Origin: Pseudomonadales bacterium
GTDB taxonomy: Bacteria > Pseudomonadota > Gammaproteobacteria > Pseudomonadales > Azotimanducaceae
Assembly: GCA_028279305.1 (NCBI GenBank)
Contig: JANQOA010000092.1
Span: 1 to 43,137, forward strand
Direction: 5' to 3'
DNA length: 43,137 bases
How positions within the stretch are numbered: the first letter of the stretch is position 1; each line of letters starts with the position of its first letter. This document shows, piece after piece, positions 32,389 to 40,807 of the stretch. The position numbers and the translations under genes are program-made. Under the pieces are notes generated by a model. The model searched no databases. It saw only the letters and a list, made by a program, of their open reading frames with translations, and was not told where the DNA came from.

Positions 32389-33606
32389 GTGCAGCCGCAT
32401 GTGTACAACACCTCTTTTCTGTGGGCGATGGTGGTCTGCCGCTGCGCCGCTTATCTGCTGCTGCTGTGGCTGGCCGCCTGGCCGCTGCCCTGGCGTGAGG
32501 CAGCCTTGGATCCGCGCCTGTGGTATCTGGCGGGTGTGCCGGTGCTGGCCAATCTCCTGCTGCTGCGGGTGTTTGCCGGCCGGCAAAACCGCGCCTACCG
32601 GTACAAGCCGGGGATATGGCGCAATACAGACCCGCTGTGCACCGCGCACACCCTGGAGTTTGTGCTCACCTTTGCGGTGGTTTTGAGTTTCCAGCCTGCG
32701 CTGTTCACCGCACTGGCGGTAGGGTGGATATTTATTGCCAGCAATACCGCCCTGTGGGGCTTGCGGGTCGGCCTCCTGCACCTGCTGGCGGCGTTGGGCC
32801 TCTGGCAGCTGCAATGCCCGGGCTGCGGCTGGATCAGTCAGCCCCGGGTGCAGGACCTGGCGGCGTTGGCGGCTGCGCTGGTGTTCATGCTGGCAATATG
32901 CGCGCTGGCCTATCACCAGGCGCAGAGGTTCATTAGCGCGCGCCGGCACAAATCCGCGCAACTGCGGAGGTTGCTGCGCTATCTGCCCGAGGACATCAGC
33001 CCCCAACTCAACGCCAGCGCGGATGTGCAGCAACGGGTGTGGATGTCCGTTGCTTTTGTTGACCTGGTCGGCTTTACCCGGGCAGTCCGGGATCTGCCGG
33101 CGGAACAGTTGCATGAGATGTTGAATACCTTTCTGGATGTCACGGCGCAGCTCACCCGGCAATGGGACGGCCGGGTCAGCAAGTTTCTTGGTGACGGCGC
33201 GCTATGCGTATTCGCGGCCCGTGACCAACAGCAACGGGTCAACGCAGCGGTGCAGTGTGTGCGCTGTATGCACCTGTTGACCCGCCATCTGTCCGCGGCC
33301 GGTCTGGGCGCCGCTTCCCGGGTGGGGGTCAGTTCAGGGTTCTGCATTTCCGGCAGCTGGGGCAGCGGGCAGCGCTCGGACTATACCGTCATCGGCACGC
33401 CGGTGAATCTGGCCAGCCGCCTGCAAGCCGAGGCTGGTATGCATGGAGGCATGCTGATGGATGAAAACACCGCAAGCCTGGTGCGCGGTTTTGAGACGCT
33501 GTCACCCTGCGTGCAACTTACTTTAAAGGGGTTCGGCAGCCGTCGGGCGTTTGCTTTGTGCGCTGGCGCATATTCGCCGGTTGGTCGCGACGCCGGGCTT
33601 TGTTAA
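32389..33606 (+). CDS. Membrane-bound class III adenylate/guanylate cyclase
   Basis: The 405-residue protein has five or six N-terminal membrane segments (about residues 10-185) and a C-terminal class III nucleotide cyclase domain. Metal-binding Asp225 (FVDLVGFT) and Asp269 (FLGDGALCVF) and the transition-state pair in GTPVNLASRL are all present, so it should make cAMP or cGMP. The base-specifying residue in SDYTVIG is Asp, as in adenylate cyclases. The start is GTG 32389. It stands between fabV and hemE without overlap. Confidence 0.88.
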   Translation: MQPHVYNTSFLWAMVVCRCAAYLLLLWLAAWPLPWREAALDPRLWYLAGVPVLANLLLLRVFAGRQNRAYRYKPGIWRNTDPLCTAHTLEFVLTFAVVLSFQPALFTALAVGWIFIASNTALWGLRVGLLHLLAALGLWQLQCPGCGWISQPRVQDLAALAAALVFMLAICALAYHQAQRFISARRHKSAQLRRLLRYLPEDISPQLNASADVQQRVWMSVAFVDLVGFTRAVRDLPAEQLHEMLNTFLDVTAQLTRQWDGRVSKFLGDGALCVFAARDQQQRVNAAVQCVRCMHLLTRHLSAAGLGAASRVGVSSGFCISGSWGSGQRSDYTVIGTPVNLASRLQAEAGMHGGMLMDENTASLVRGFETLSPCVQLTLKGFGSRRAFALCAGAYSPVGRDAGLC

Positions 33607-33618
33607 GGTGCGCCGGCA

Positions 33619-34671
33619 ATGGAAAAGATATTTGTAGCTGCCTGTCAGGGCAAACCCACTCCTCACACACCCATCTGGTTAAACCGCCAGGCCGGCCGCT
33701 ATATGCCTGAATACCACCAGGTTAAAGGTGACATGCCAAGCCTGGATTTTTTTAAGAATCCGGAGAAAGCGGCCACCGCCACCCTGGATGCCCAGCGAAT
33801 TCTGGGGGTGGATGCGGCCATTATGTTTGCCGACCTGTTGCCCATCATGGAGCCCATGGGGCTGCAGTTGGACTACGTGGCCGGCCGCGGTCCGGTGTTC
33901 GCCAACCCGGTGCGCAGCGAAAAAGACGTTCACGGTCTGGTTAACGCGCCGGCGCAGGAAGCCACGCCGTACATTGCGGACACGGTGAAAAACATCCTGC
34001 AGGAATTGCCCCCGGCCATCGCCTTGATCGGCTTCGCCGGCGCGCCCTTTACGCTGGCCTCGTATGCCATTGAAGGCCAGGGTTCGCGCAATTATGTATT
34101 TGTCAAACAGATGATGTACAACGCGCCGGCCCTGTGGCACAACTTAATGCAGAAGTTGGTTGAACAGTTGGCCAGTTACCTGCAACTGCAGATCAGCAGC
34201 GGGGTGGATGCGGTACAGCTTTTTGACACCTGGGTAGGCAACCTGTCGGTGCGGGATTTCCGCACCTATGCCAAACCTTATCTGCAGATGCTGTTGCAGA
34301 AACTGGATGCGCCGGTGCCGGTGATCTACTTCGGCACCGGCAACAGCCATCTGCTGCCGGATGTGGCTGAACTGGGGTTCGACGTGGTGGCCTTCGACTG
34401 GCGCACGCCACTGGCGGAAACCTGGTCCAAACTCGGCTTACCGGCGGTGCAGGGTAACCTGGACCCGATTGTATTGTGCGCGCAGCGTGAAGCGGTGGCG
34501 GAACAGGCGGGTGCTTTGCTGGACAGCGTGGCCGGCAGACCCGGTCACATCTTTAATCTGGGCCACGGCATCATTCCCGAAACTCCGGTGGACAACGTGA
34601 AGTACCTTGTTGAGCTGGTGCAGGGGTATGCTGCTGAAAGTGCAGGCGCCCGGGAGGGCACAACGATATGA
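33619..34671 (+). CDS. hemE: Uroporphyrinogen decarboxylase
   Basis: HemE removes four carboxyl groups from uroporphyrinogen III to give coproporphyrinogen III in heme synthesis. The 350-residue chain has PIWLNRQAGRYMPEYH near the N-terminus, IMFADLLPIMEPMGL, the central GFAGAPFTLASYAIEG, and FNLGHGIIPETPVDNV near the C-terminus. All are family hallmarks. It is coupled to the following small gene by an ATGA overlap. Confidence 0.97.
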   Translation: MEKIFVAACQGKPTPHTPIWLNRQAGRYMPEYHQVKGDMPSLDFFKNPEKAATATLDAQRILGVDAAIMFADLLPIMEPMGLQLDYVAGRGPVFANPVRSEKDVHGLVNAPAQEATPYIADTVKNILQELPPAIALIGFAGAPFTLASYAIEGQGSRNYVFVKQMMYNAPALWHNLMQKLVEQLASYLQLQISSGVDAVQLFDTWVGNLSVRDFRTYAKPYLQMLLQKLDAPVPVIYFGTGNSHLLPDVAELGFDVVAFDWRTPLAETWSKLGLPAVQGNLDPIVLCAQREAVAEQAGALLDSVAGRPGHIFNLGHGIIPETPVDNVKYLVELVQGYAAESAGAREGTTI

Positions 34672-35072
34672 AGATGGTGTTGAAAATTCTCGGTGGGATA
34701 GTGGTGTTGTTGCTGCTGGTGGTAGGCATCGAACGCGTCGCGTCGGAGAGCGGTGAAGTAGTGGTGCTGCAGACGGTGGACGCCCAGGGCCAGGCTCAGG
34801 AAACCCGCCTGTGGGTGGTGGATCATAATGGCAGCGCATGGCTGCGCTCGGGCTCGTCCCAGAGCGGCTGGTATCAGCGCCTGGTGGCGGTGCCGGAAGT
34901 GCAGGTCACCCGCGGTGACAATACCTTCACCGCGCTGGCCGAACCTCAGGTTGACCAGCGGGCGTTGATTAACGGCAAAATGGCGGAAAAATACGGCTGG
35001 GCGGACAGCTACATCAGCATGCTGTTTGGCCGCGAAGACGCCATCCCTATCGTTTTATACCTGTCACCCTGA
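34668..35072 (+). CDS. Membrane-anchored nitroreductase/DUF2255-like protein
   Basis: The 134-residue protein begins with a membrane anchor (residues 4-23) and continues with a small beta-barrel-like domain. ETRLWVVDHNGSAWLRSG, SGWYQRLVAVPEVQVTRG and AEKYGWADSYISMLFGRE resemble the flavin/deazaflavin-dependent nitroreductase-like (DUF385/DUF2255) fold. Flavin or F420 use cannot be shown. The ATG overlaps the hemE stop (ATGA), so expression should follow hemE; a link to porphyrin metabolism is only inference. Confidence 0.65.
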   Translation: MKMVLKILGGIVVLLLLVVGIERVASESGEVVVLQTVDAQGQAQETRLWVVDHNGSAWLRSGSSQSGWYQRLVAVPEVQVTRGDNTFTALAEPQVDQRALINGKMAEKYGWADSYISMLFGREDAIPIVLYLSP

Positions 35073-35126
35073 GCCGCTTGGTTATAGAAGGCTGCTGACG
35101 GTCCGCGCCGGCGCTGCACTACCGGG

Positions 35127-35357
35127 CTACAACGCAAAATTGTCGGGCGGGGCGTAATCCCGGGGCAGCAGATGCCGGGCGTTGCGGTCCGGAATCAGCA
35201 ACCCGGCCCGGCTCAAAGCCTGGAACAGGCTGCCTTCAAATTGTTGCGGCCAGCCCTGCTCGGCACTGTCCCAGCAACCCCGGCAGACCTGGATATTGTA
35301 TTTCGGTACCCGTTTGAAAGCCGGTCCGGCCAGGCACAGGTAACACAGTTCACTCAT
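35127..35357 (-). CDS. Small zinc-binding-type hypothetical protein
   Basis: The 76-residue protein begins MSELCYLCLAG and has a second pair in VCRGCWDSAEQGW, a two-CxxC arrangement that probably binds one zinc ion. I do not recognise a named family. Its start overlaps the end of the upstream GFA gene by about eight bases, and it is the last gene of the minus-strand run. Converging hemE-side genes end about 55 bases away. Confidence 0.6.
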   Translation of the reverse strand: MSELCYLCLAGPAFKRVPKYNIQVCRGCWDSAEQGWPQQFEGSLFQALSRAGLLIPDRNARHLLPRDYAPPDNFAL

Positions 35358-35742
35358 CACCCGCGTCCAACTGCTGGACCCAGCTCAACCGGGTGTCGTC
35401 AAATACGTCCTTGCTCGGAGTGAATTGTTCCGGGTCGTCCAGGCTGCCCAGGGTGACGTCGGTCCATTGCGGGTGTCCGCTGTTGATGCAGACCAGCGGC
35501 GACCCGCAGTCAGCGCAGAAATAGCGGGTGCCGTCAGCGGAGGATTGCAGCTGCCGCGGCTGGCCGCTGGTGTACTCAAATTGATCGGTGGGCACAACCA
35601 GCCAGGTGACAAAGGCAGCGGCGCTGGTCTTCCGGCACATACTGCAGTGGCAGTTAACCGTGGCAATTTCAGGCGGGGAGAAGGCGTAGCGTACCGCGCC
35701 GCAGAAACAGCCCCCTGTAACCGCCTGTTGTACGGTACTCAT
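35350..35742 (-). CDS. GFA-family zinc protein
   Basis: This 130-residue protein has the complete GFA cysteine set: GGCFCGAVRY, NCHCSMCRKTS and YFCADCGSPLV. The usual hydrophobic substrate-side strands follow. The reaction is unknown for this branch. It sits three bases behind the DUF1330 gene in the same transcript. Confidence 0.9.
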   Translation of the reverse strand: MSTVQQAVTGGCFCGAVRYAFSPPEIATVNCHCSMCRKTSAAAFVTWLVVPTDQFEYTSGQPRQLQSSADGTRYFCADCGSPLVCINSGHPQWTDVTLGSLDDPEQFTPSKDVFDDTRLSWVQQLDAGDE

Positions 35743-35745
35743 GCC

Positions 35746-36039
35746 TCAACCCCCGTAACCGTCCACAATCACCAGATCGGTTGTTGCAGAACGGTGGCGG
35801 ATCGCAGCGATGGGGGCATACTCCGGGTCATCGAGAAAGCTCTGGGCGGTGTTGCGGTCCGGAAATTCCAGCACAACAATGCGTTTCGGCTGCCAGTTGC
35901 CTTCGTGCACCGTGCTCTCACCACCCCGCACCAGGTAGCGGCCGCCGTGTTTTTCGATCATGGCGGGTACCTGGGCCACGTAATCGGCGAAGGTGCCGGG
36001 GTCGTGCACTTCTATATTCACCAGCAGATAAGCGCTCAT
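35746..36039 (-). CDS. DUF1330-family protein
   Basis: The 97-residue protein is a dimeric alpha-beta-barrel-type DUF1330 member: MSAYLLVNIEVHDPGTFADY, the loop GGRYLVRGG, and KRIVVLEFPDRNTAQSFLDDPEY. These proteins have a ferredoxin-like fold and no settled activity. It lies six bases from the PPOX gene and three from the GFA gene. Confidence 0.88.
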   Translation of the reverse strand: MSAYLLVNIEVHDPGTFADYVAQVPAMIEKHGGRYLVRGGESTVHEGNWQPKRIVVLEFPDRNTAQSFLDDPEYAPIAAIRHRSATTDLVIVDGYGG

Positions 36040-36045
36040 ACTGAC

Positions 36046-36480
36046 TTAACCCTCCTGTTCTGACTGTTGGCCCTGCCCTTGCCGCTCTGCCAGAGCTGGG
36101 TCCGGCGCGGTAATGCGGATGTAGGCGCGGCGGTTGTAGCGGCCGGACAGCTTGCTGAAAAAATCCGTCATGCGGATCTGCCAGCCGTACCTCCGGCGTA
36201 AAGCCTGCAGAGCCGTAGCAATTTCGTTGGCATCTTCGGTGATGTGAGCCTGAGCATCCATCCAATCGCCCAACAGCTTGCCGCGCGCATCACATACTGC
36301 CACCCGCACCGCGGCAAAGTTACGCAGGCGTTTGACCTTGCCTGCGTCCGCCGCGCTGAAGGCATACAGCTTCTCTCCCTCGGGCGCCGCCCACACCGGC
36401 GTGTTCACCATGGCGCCGCTCTTGCGTTGCGTGGACAGGCTGATGTACCGGGCCGTTTGGATGTCCTGCCAGTTGCTCAT
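36046..36480 (-). CDS. PPOX-class pyridoxamine 5'-phosphate oxidase-fold protein
   Basis: The 144-residue split-barrel protein reads TARYISLSTQRKSGAMVNTPVW, LYAFSAADAGKVKRLRN and VRVAVCDARGKLLGDW, matching the small PPOX/F420-type oxidoreductases that bind FMN or F420. The cofactor cannot be decided from sequence. The ATG overlaps the stop of the short GFA gene (ATGA), so the two are translationally coupled. Confidence 0.85.
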   Translation of the reverse strand: MSNWQDIQTARYISLSTQRKSGAMVNTPVWAAPEGEKLYAFSAADAGKVKRLRNFAAVRVAVCDARGKLLGDWMDAQAHITEDANEIATALQALRRRYGWQIRMTDFFSKLSGRYNRRAYIRITAPDPALAERQGQGQQSEQEG

Positions 36481-36719
36481 GATGTCTCCGGGATGCGGGC
36501 CCAGGTTGGCGCGTGTTCGGTAAAGGCTGTCATGGTGTGTTCAAACTGGCTGTCCTTGACCATATAACCCGCGTAGCCGTCGGTACCCGTCGAGTTTAAG
36601 CAATCCGGGCAGTAGCAGAACAAGCACAGTTCGGGCTCCCGGGTGGTGCGGTAGGTTACCGCCCCGCACAGGCAGCTGCCGTGCAGGCTCAGGGTGTTGT
36701 CCGAGTCGGCGGCAGACAC
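36477..36719 (-). CDS. Half-length GFA-family protein
   Basis: The 80-residue protein matches the first half of GFA: GSCLCGAVTY and LFCYCPDCLNSTG, then YAGYMVKDSQFEH. The third cysteine pair (FCxxCG) and the C-terminal half are missing. Its stop overlaps the PPOX start, so the shortening is probably stable and not an assembly break. It may be a degraded copy or a minimal zinc-binding form. The start is GTG 36719, six bases behind the M48 peptidase gene. Confidence 0.75.
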   Translation of the reverse strand: MSAADSDNTLSLHGSCLCGAVTYRTTREPELCLFCYCPDCLNSTGTDGYAGYMVKDSQFEHTMTAFTEHAPTWARIPETS

Positions 36720-36725
36720 GAGAGG

Positions 36726-37925
36726 TCAGTCCAGTTCCGGTTCGCAGTCGAACAGCTTGTCGACAAAAACCGAAGAGATTTCCAGCGCGGTGGCAATGTC
36801 ACACAGCACCTGGCGTTCCGCTTCGGTGGTGTGATTATCAGCCCGCGACACCGAGCAAAGGTCGCGGACCACCTGCATGCGCTGGGGGATGGAACTCAGC
36901 GACTTCACCTGCTCAATGCGTTCGGGTACCTCTTTGACCAGTTGCTCGATGTTTAATTTGCTGCTGAACGAGGCTTTGCCGAAAAACTCTTCAAACACTT
37001 CAATTTCGCCGGGTGAAATCCCGCTGCTGGCGTTGGCCACGGCAATTGCACCTGCAAACAGCAGGCGCCGCATGGCTTCTGCGGCGTCGGTCTTGCCTTC
37101 CAGGTAGCTCGGCTCCATTAATGCCATCAGGCCTTCCACACCCAGATCCAGTTGGTCCAGGTCCGCGTTGCCCGACTGCATCAACTCAGCTTCGAAAAAC
37201 AGCCGCAGCGCTTTCACCCGCAGCGGGCTGAATGGATGGGTGAGGAACCAGTCTTCGGTGGGTGCGCCCTGCCCCGGCGCGTTGTCTTCTGACTGCATTT
37301 CGTCCACCTGGCGCAGGAAATCGTCCACGCTGAATTCTGCATATTGGCCGCTCAGGCCGCTGGCCAGCTTAAACAGCGCGTGGGCTACTGCCGGCAGGTC
37401 GTAGGCGCAGAAGGCGCCGGCGCGGTCAGCGGAAATTTCAGCATACCGCGACCAGCTGGTCAGGGTCAGCGCCAGCCGGGGATTCGGCCGGTTCTGGCCG
37501 CGCAGGATATAGCCGATGGGGATGTCGTGGTGATTAAACAGGTGGTGCCCCAGCTCGTGGCCCATGACAAAGCGAATTTCTTCCGCGGTGAAAGCTTCGA
37601 GGATGGACGAACTGAACATGATAAACAGGCGGCCGGCTTCGGGTTTGACGCAAGCAGCGTTGTAGCTGGGGCTGGGAAAGACATAGAGTTCCAGCGGGAT
37701 GTCGAGCGACAGCTTCTCCTGACACTCCGTAGCCGTCTTATGCAGATCCGGCGCCATGGTCGGGCTGAGGCGCACCGATGTGGAGAGCAGCCGGCGCCGT
37801 ACCCCGAGATTACCTTTTTCCACCTGGCGCTGGATCTGTTCGTTGACGTTCTGAACGTCGCGGTCCTTCAGCAGTTGCTCGTACAGTTCCAGATCATGCT
37901 GGCTGCGGAATTTGTGTGGATCCAT
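36726..37925 (-). CDS. M48-family metallopeptidase
   Basis: The 399-residue protein contains the zinc site HELGHH (residues 123-128) and the third ligand Glu163 in EISADRAG, both standard for M48 peptidases. There is no signal peptide or strong membrane segment, so it is probably cytoplasmic, unlike HtpX. The C-terminal half (from about 260) is helical and ends in a TerB-like stretch (RQVLCDIATALEIS). The substrate is unknown. It leads the tightly packed group down to 35.1 kb. Confidence 0.9.
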   Translation of the reverse strand: MDPHKFRSQHDLELYEQLLKDRDVQNVNEQIQRQVEKGNLGVRRRLLSTSVRLSPTMAPDLHKTATECQEKLSLDIPLELYVFPSPSYNAACVKPEAGRLFIMFSSSILEAFTAEEIRFVMGHELGHHLFNHHDIPIGYILRGQNRPNPRLALTLTSWSRYAEISADRAGAFCAYDLPAVAHALFKLASGLSGQYAEFSVDDFLRQVDEMQSEDNAPGQGAPTEDWFLTHPFSPLRVKALRLFFEAELMQSGNADLDQLDLGVEGLMALMEPSYLEGKTDAAEAMRRLLFAGAIAVANASSGISPGEIEVFEEFFGKASFSSKLNIEQLVKEVPERIEQVKSLSSIPQRMQVVRDLCSVSRADNHTTEAERQVLCDIATALEISSVFVDKLFDCEPELD

Positions 37926-37937
37926 GATTGCCCCCGC

Positions 37938-38375
37938 TCAGTTAGTCAGATAGGCCCAGCAGGCGCGAAACACCATGACCCAAAGCGCCAGTGACGACAC
38001 CGCGTACAAGCCAAAGCGTACAATAACGATATTCCTCGTACAGTGCATGGCGCTGTGAAAAATGCGGAAGGCCAGAAATGCCCAGGCCAGCCACAGGTAA
38101 ACCGCGTCCACCTGAGCGGTGACATACAGATAAACGCACAGTGCGTAAAACAGCACCGGCATTTCGAATAGATTTTTCAGGTTGTCCGACGGGTTGGACA
38201 CTTCCGGCGGTGACAGTCTGGCCAGGGTCTGGCCGGTCAGCTCTTCATCCGGCAGGTCCAGTTGCTGAATGAATGGAATACGGCGGGCGTACATATAAAC
38301 CCAGACCACCAAGGTGAGCAGCCACATGCCCAGTACCGGCGCAAATATGGCTGAGTGTTGCGCTGCAATTGTCAT
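37938..38375 (-). CDS. MAPEG-family membrane protein
   Basis: The 145-residue protein has four membrane segments and the family pattern NPSDNLKNLFEMPVLFYALC followed by AFRIFHSAMHCTRNIVIVRFG. MAPEG proteins include microsomal glutathione transferases, which act on lipophilic electrophiles and peroxides. A glutathione-linked role would fit the nearby GFA and nitroreductase-type genes, but is inference. Confidence 0.9.
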   Translation of the reverse strand: MTIAAQHSAIFAPVLGMWLLTLVVWVYMYARRIPFIQQLDLPDEELTGQTLARLSPPEVSNPSDNLKNLFEMPVLFYALCVYLYVTAQVDAVYLWLAWAFLAFRIFHSAMHCTRNIVIVRFGLYAVSSLALWVMVFRACWAYLTN

Positions 38376-38426
38376 CGATGTACTCCCTCCCGGTGCTTTT
38401 TTATTATGTGCGGGGTAAGCCGCGGT

Positions 38427-38861
38427 TTATTGTTTGCCGCTTTTACCGGAGGTGCTTTTACCAGAGCTGCGAGGCCGCCCTTCGGGCCACTCGGGCAATT
38501 GTACTGCCGGGTCGTACCAGACGGCCCCCTCACTGCGCCATATGTGCAGCCTGGGCTTTTCGCCGGGGTCGTCGTCCAGACAACCCATGCGGATGATCAC
38601 CCCGGGTTTATCAACCCATTCCGCCATGACGTGGGAGCCGCAGTGGCTGCAGAAATGCCTGCGCTTACCCGGTGAGGATTCGAAGTGTTTTAACAGGTGT
38701 TCACCGCGCAGCCAGCGGAACTGCTCGCGCATCACCGGCGCGGTAGTGGAGAAGGCGCTGCCGTGTGCCTTGCGGCACTTCAGGCAATGGCAATGAACGA
38801 TGGGTGCGGCAAATGCGTCAATTTCGTAGGCCACCTGCCCGCACAGGCAACTCCCCTGCAT
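38427..38861 (-). CDS. GFA-family zinc protein with charged tail
   Basis: The 144-residue protein has the complete cysteine set: GSCLCGQVAY, VHCHCLKCRKAHG and HFCSHCGSHV. A basic, serine/lysine-rich tail (about residues 128-144, GKSTSGKSGK) follows the domain and is not part of the family core. The reaction is unknown. Confidence 0.9.
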   Translation of the reverse strand: MQGSCLCGQVAYEIDAFAAPIVHCHCLKCRKAHGSAFSTTAPVMREQFRWLRGEHLLKHFESSPGKRRHFCSHCGSHVMAEWVDKPGVIIRMGCLDDDPGEKPRLHIWRSEGAVWYDPAVQLPEWPEGRPRSSGKSTSGKSGKQ

Positions 38862-38907
38862 GGCGATCTCCTCTGCGTTCCACTTGTCCCGGGTTGCTGT
38901 GTCCGGG

Positions 38908-39318
38908 TTAGTTCCGGGTCAGCGCAATGACCGGAATCACGCGGTCTGTTTTGTTCTTGTATTCGGTAAACGCCGCCATCGAAGCTTCCATTTTTTCATA
39001 CAGGCGGGTGCGCTCGGGTTCGTCGACCACCGCCGCCGTGGCGCTGTACTTTTCAGTGCCGACCTCAACGGTGACCTGTGGATTCGCCACCAGGTTGTGA
39101 TACCAGGGGGGGTTGTTGTCAGCGCCGGCAAAAGAAGCAATGATGAACAAGCGGCCATCGTCTTCGATGGTGGCCAGCGGGTTGATCCGTTCAGCCCCGG
39201 TTTTTGCGCCCACGGTGGTCAACAACAGCAGCTTGGCGCCTTCAAACGGCCCACCCACCACACCTTCATTGGCGCGGAACTCATCGATAATAGACTGGTT
39301 GAATTCTTTGATGTCCAC
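38908..39318 (-). CDS. Deazaflavin-dependent-type nitroreductase (DUF385/Ddn family)
   Basis: The 136-residue protein matches the Ddn-type split barrel: FNQSIIDEFRANEG, LLLLTTVGAKTGAERINPL, then NNPPWYHNLVANPQVTVEVG and YEKMEASMAAFTEYKNKTDRVIPVIAL. Actinobacterial members use F420; in a gammaproteobacterium FMN or another flavin is more likely unless F420 genes exist elsewhere. It probably reduces quinones or nitro compounds. Confidence 0.9.
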   Translation of the reverse strand: MDIKEFNQSIIDEFRANEGVVGGPFEGAKLLLLTTVGAKTGAERINPLATIEDDGRLFIIASFAGADNNPPWYHNLVANPQVTVEVGTEKYSATAAVVDEPERTRLYEKMEASMAAFTEYKNKTDRVIPVIALTRN

Positions 39319-39362
39319 GTTGCTGTCCTCTACAAAAAAAGCGGTCGGTTAATCTAACACCC

Positions 39363-40067
39363 CTACCACACGCCCGCGACCTCGGTATCCGCTTCCGCGT
39401 CACCCGGCCAGGCGGGTAGAGTGGTAATCACAAAACTCAGTTCAGCCGGCCCCGGGTTGCGGAACTGGAAAACAAACCGGGGCGGCACCCGCCAGCTCAT
39501 GCCGGTTTGCACGGCAAAAGGTTCGCCGTTGTTTAAACCGCTGCTGTAAAACTCTCCGCGGCCCGCCAGGCAGTACCACAATTCCTCAACGGTGCGGTGG
39601 GCGACCGCTCTGGAGACCTGCCCTGCCGGCAGCGTACAGAAACAGTGGCTGGCGCCGGGGGCGCGGGCGAGGGGGATAACAGCAGAGCCATCCGGAGCGG
39701 TTTCCGCGGCTTCCCGCCGTGCCGTAAACGGGCCGTCAGGCGGGTTATCCGGCACACCGCTGTTGCTGATATCCCGGGGCTCGGACGCGCTGTCACTCTG
39801 CAGGGCCTGGTGGGCGCTAACCACTTCGCCGATCACGGCGCGGAATATCTGCCCCACCAGGGCTGGCGGCACCTGGTGTTGGGCGGCCAGTTGGGCAAAA
39901 CGGCTGAACTGTTGCCGCTCTCTGTCAGCCGCAACCGGATTGAGTTGATCCCTGGCTTTGATCCGGCCGATTTCAGCGGTCAGGCGGAAGCGTTTGCCCA
40001 GCAATTCAATCAGGGCACGGTCCAGGTCGTCGATCTGCGCGCGCAGGGGCTCCAGGGTCATCAGCAT
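39363..40067 (-). CDS. Chorismate mutase (AroQ type)-cupin fusion protein
   Basis: The 234-residue protein has two domains. Residues 1-90 are an AroQ-type chorismate mutase: LEPLRAQIDDLDRALIELLGKRFRL, with the Lys of RIKARD and a later DRERQ, so prephenate formation from chorismate is plausible. Residues 115-234 are a cupin: AHRTVEELWYCLAGRGEFY and VPPRFVFQFRNPGP, where the last metal His is replaced by Phe. The cupin half may bind an aromatic ligand or modify the product. I know of no standard pathway that uses this pairing. A hairpin precedes the start codon. Confidence 0.82.
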   Translation of the reverse strand: MLMTLEPLRAQIDDLDRALIELLGKRFRLTAEIGRIKARDQLNPVAADRERQQFSRFAQLAAQHQVPPALVGQIFRAVIGEVVSAHQALQSDSASEPRDISNSGVPDNPPDGPFTARREAAETAPDGSAVIPLARAPGASHCFCTLPAGQVSRAVAHRTVEELWYCLAGRGEFYSSGLNNGEPFAVQTGMSWRVPPRFVFQFRNPGPAELSFVITTLPAWPGDAEADTEVAGVW

Positions 40068-40070
40068 TTA

Positions 40071-40087
40071 CCGGGGGGATACCCCGG
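40071..40087 (-). promoter_or_regulatory. Hairpin directly 5' of the chorismate mutase-cupin start
   Basis: CCGGGG (40071-40076) pairs with CCCCGG (40082-40087) across five bases. It lies three bases from the start codon on the minus strand and contains the only G-rich sequence that could serve as ribosome binding site. It might limit translation, or end the upstream gene's transcript. Confidence 0.35.
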
Positions 40088-40091
40088 CAGG

Positions 40092-40463
40092 TTACTGATT
40101 CGCCAAGTGCAGGGCAAATGCCGCCGCCAGCACCACCACGGCAAACACGTCCGCCCACATCACGCGCAACAGGTTTTCATTGTTGATACCCAGCATCCAC
40201 ATCAGCACGATGTAAGACACCATGCTGGCTAGACCCGCCAGGCCCGCACTGGTGCGCAGCGCCGGGGCCGCGGCGGCGGCCAGCAGCAGCGCACCGATGA
40301 TACCCAGCAGCACGGCCCGGTGGCGCAGCAACAGTGCAAAGTCGGCATTGGCAAACTCCACTGCATACAGCGCTTTGACCCGGGCATTGGAAAGCACACC
40401 CAGCACCGGCGCAAAATTGATGAGCCCGGCGATCACATAGCCGCCGGTAATCAGGTAGTTCAT
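40092..40463 (-). CDS. Small four-segment membrane protein
   Basis: From ATG 40463 the protein has about 123 residues with four hydrophobic segments (near 3-19, 40-62, 68-86 and 101-120). Similar proteins are sometimes labelled phosphopantetheine adenylyltransferase in databases, which this sequence does not support: no nucleotidyltransferase motif is present. The function is unknown. It converges with nothing and continues the minus-strand run after the divergent 40584 gene. Confidence 0.6.
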   Translation of the reverse strand: MNYLITGGYVIAGLINFAPVLGVLSNARVKALYAVEFANADFALLLRHRAVLLGIIGALLLAAAAAPALRTSAGLAGLASMVSYIVLMWMLGINNENLLRVMWADVFAVVVLAAAFALHLANQ

Positions 40464-40583
40464 GGCGCCACGGTAAGCTTTCCGGCGCCGGGCCACAATT
40501 ATGTTGCAGGTAGTTGCTTAGCGCTCCTGCGCACCCGCTTGAGATACAATGAGGTTGTCCGCCATCTCAGCAGGAACACAAAA

Positions 40584-40799
40584 ATGAGCAAATATTCCGT
40601 AGCTAAAGAATCCATCGCGGCTGCCATCGAGGCAGGCAAAGGGGAAAGCCTGGAACCGGCGGATGTGTTGGAAGCGCTGATCGTGTCATCCGTGGAAGAA
40701 ATGAAATCCCACAAGGACCGTGCCTATATCAAAGGCTTTCTGCAATACGAGCTGGACAGCCTCGGTTCCGGCGGAACCTACGAGATCCAGCGGCGGTAA
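40584..40799 (+). CDS. Small hypothetical helical protein
   Basis: The 71-residue protein (SKYSVAKESIAAAIEAGKG, then PADVLEALIVSSVEEMKSH) is soluble, acidic and helical. It is the only plus-strand gene in the minus-strand run. ATG 40584 follows CAGGAACA. I do not recognise a function; the amphipathic helices could serve protein binding. Confidence 0.6.
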   Translation: MSKYSVAKESIAAAIEAGKGESLEPADVLEALIVSSVEEMKSHKDRAYIKGFLQYELDSLGSGGTYEIQRR

Positions 40800-40807
40800 C
40801 TCAGGTG

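Noticed and set aside
40092-40463. Phosphopantetheine adenylyltransferase label
   Set aside because: The protein is four membrane segments with no HxGH nucleotidyltransferase motif.
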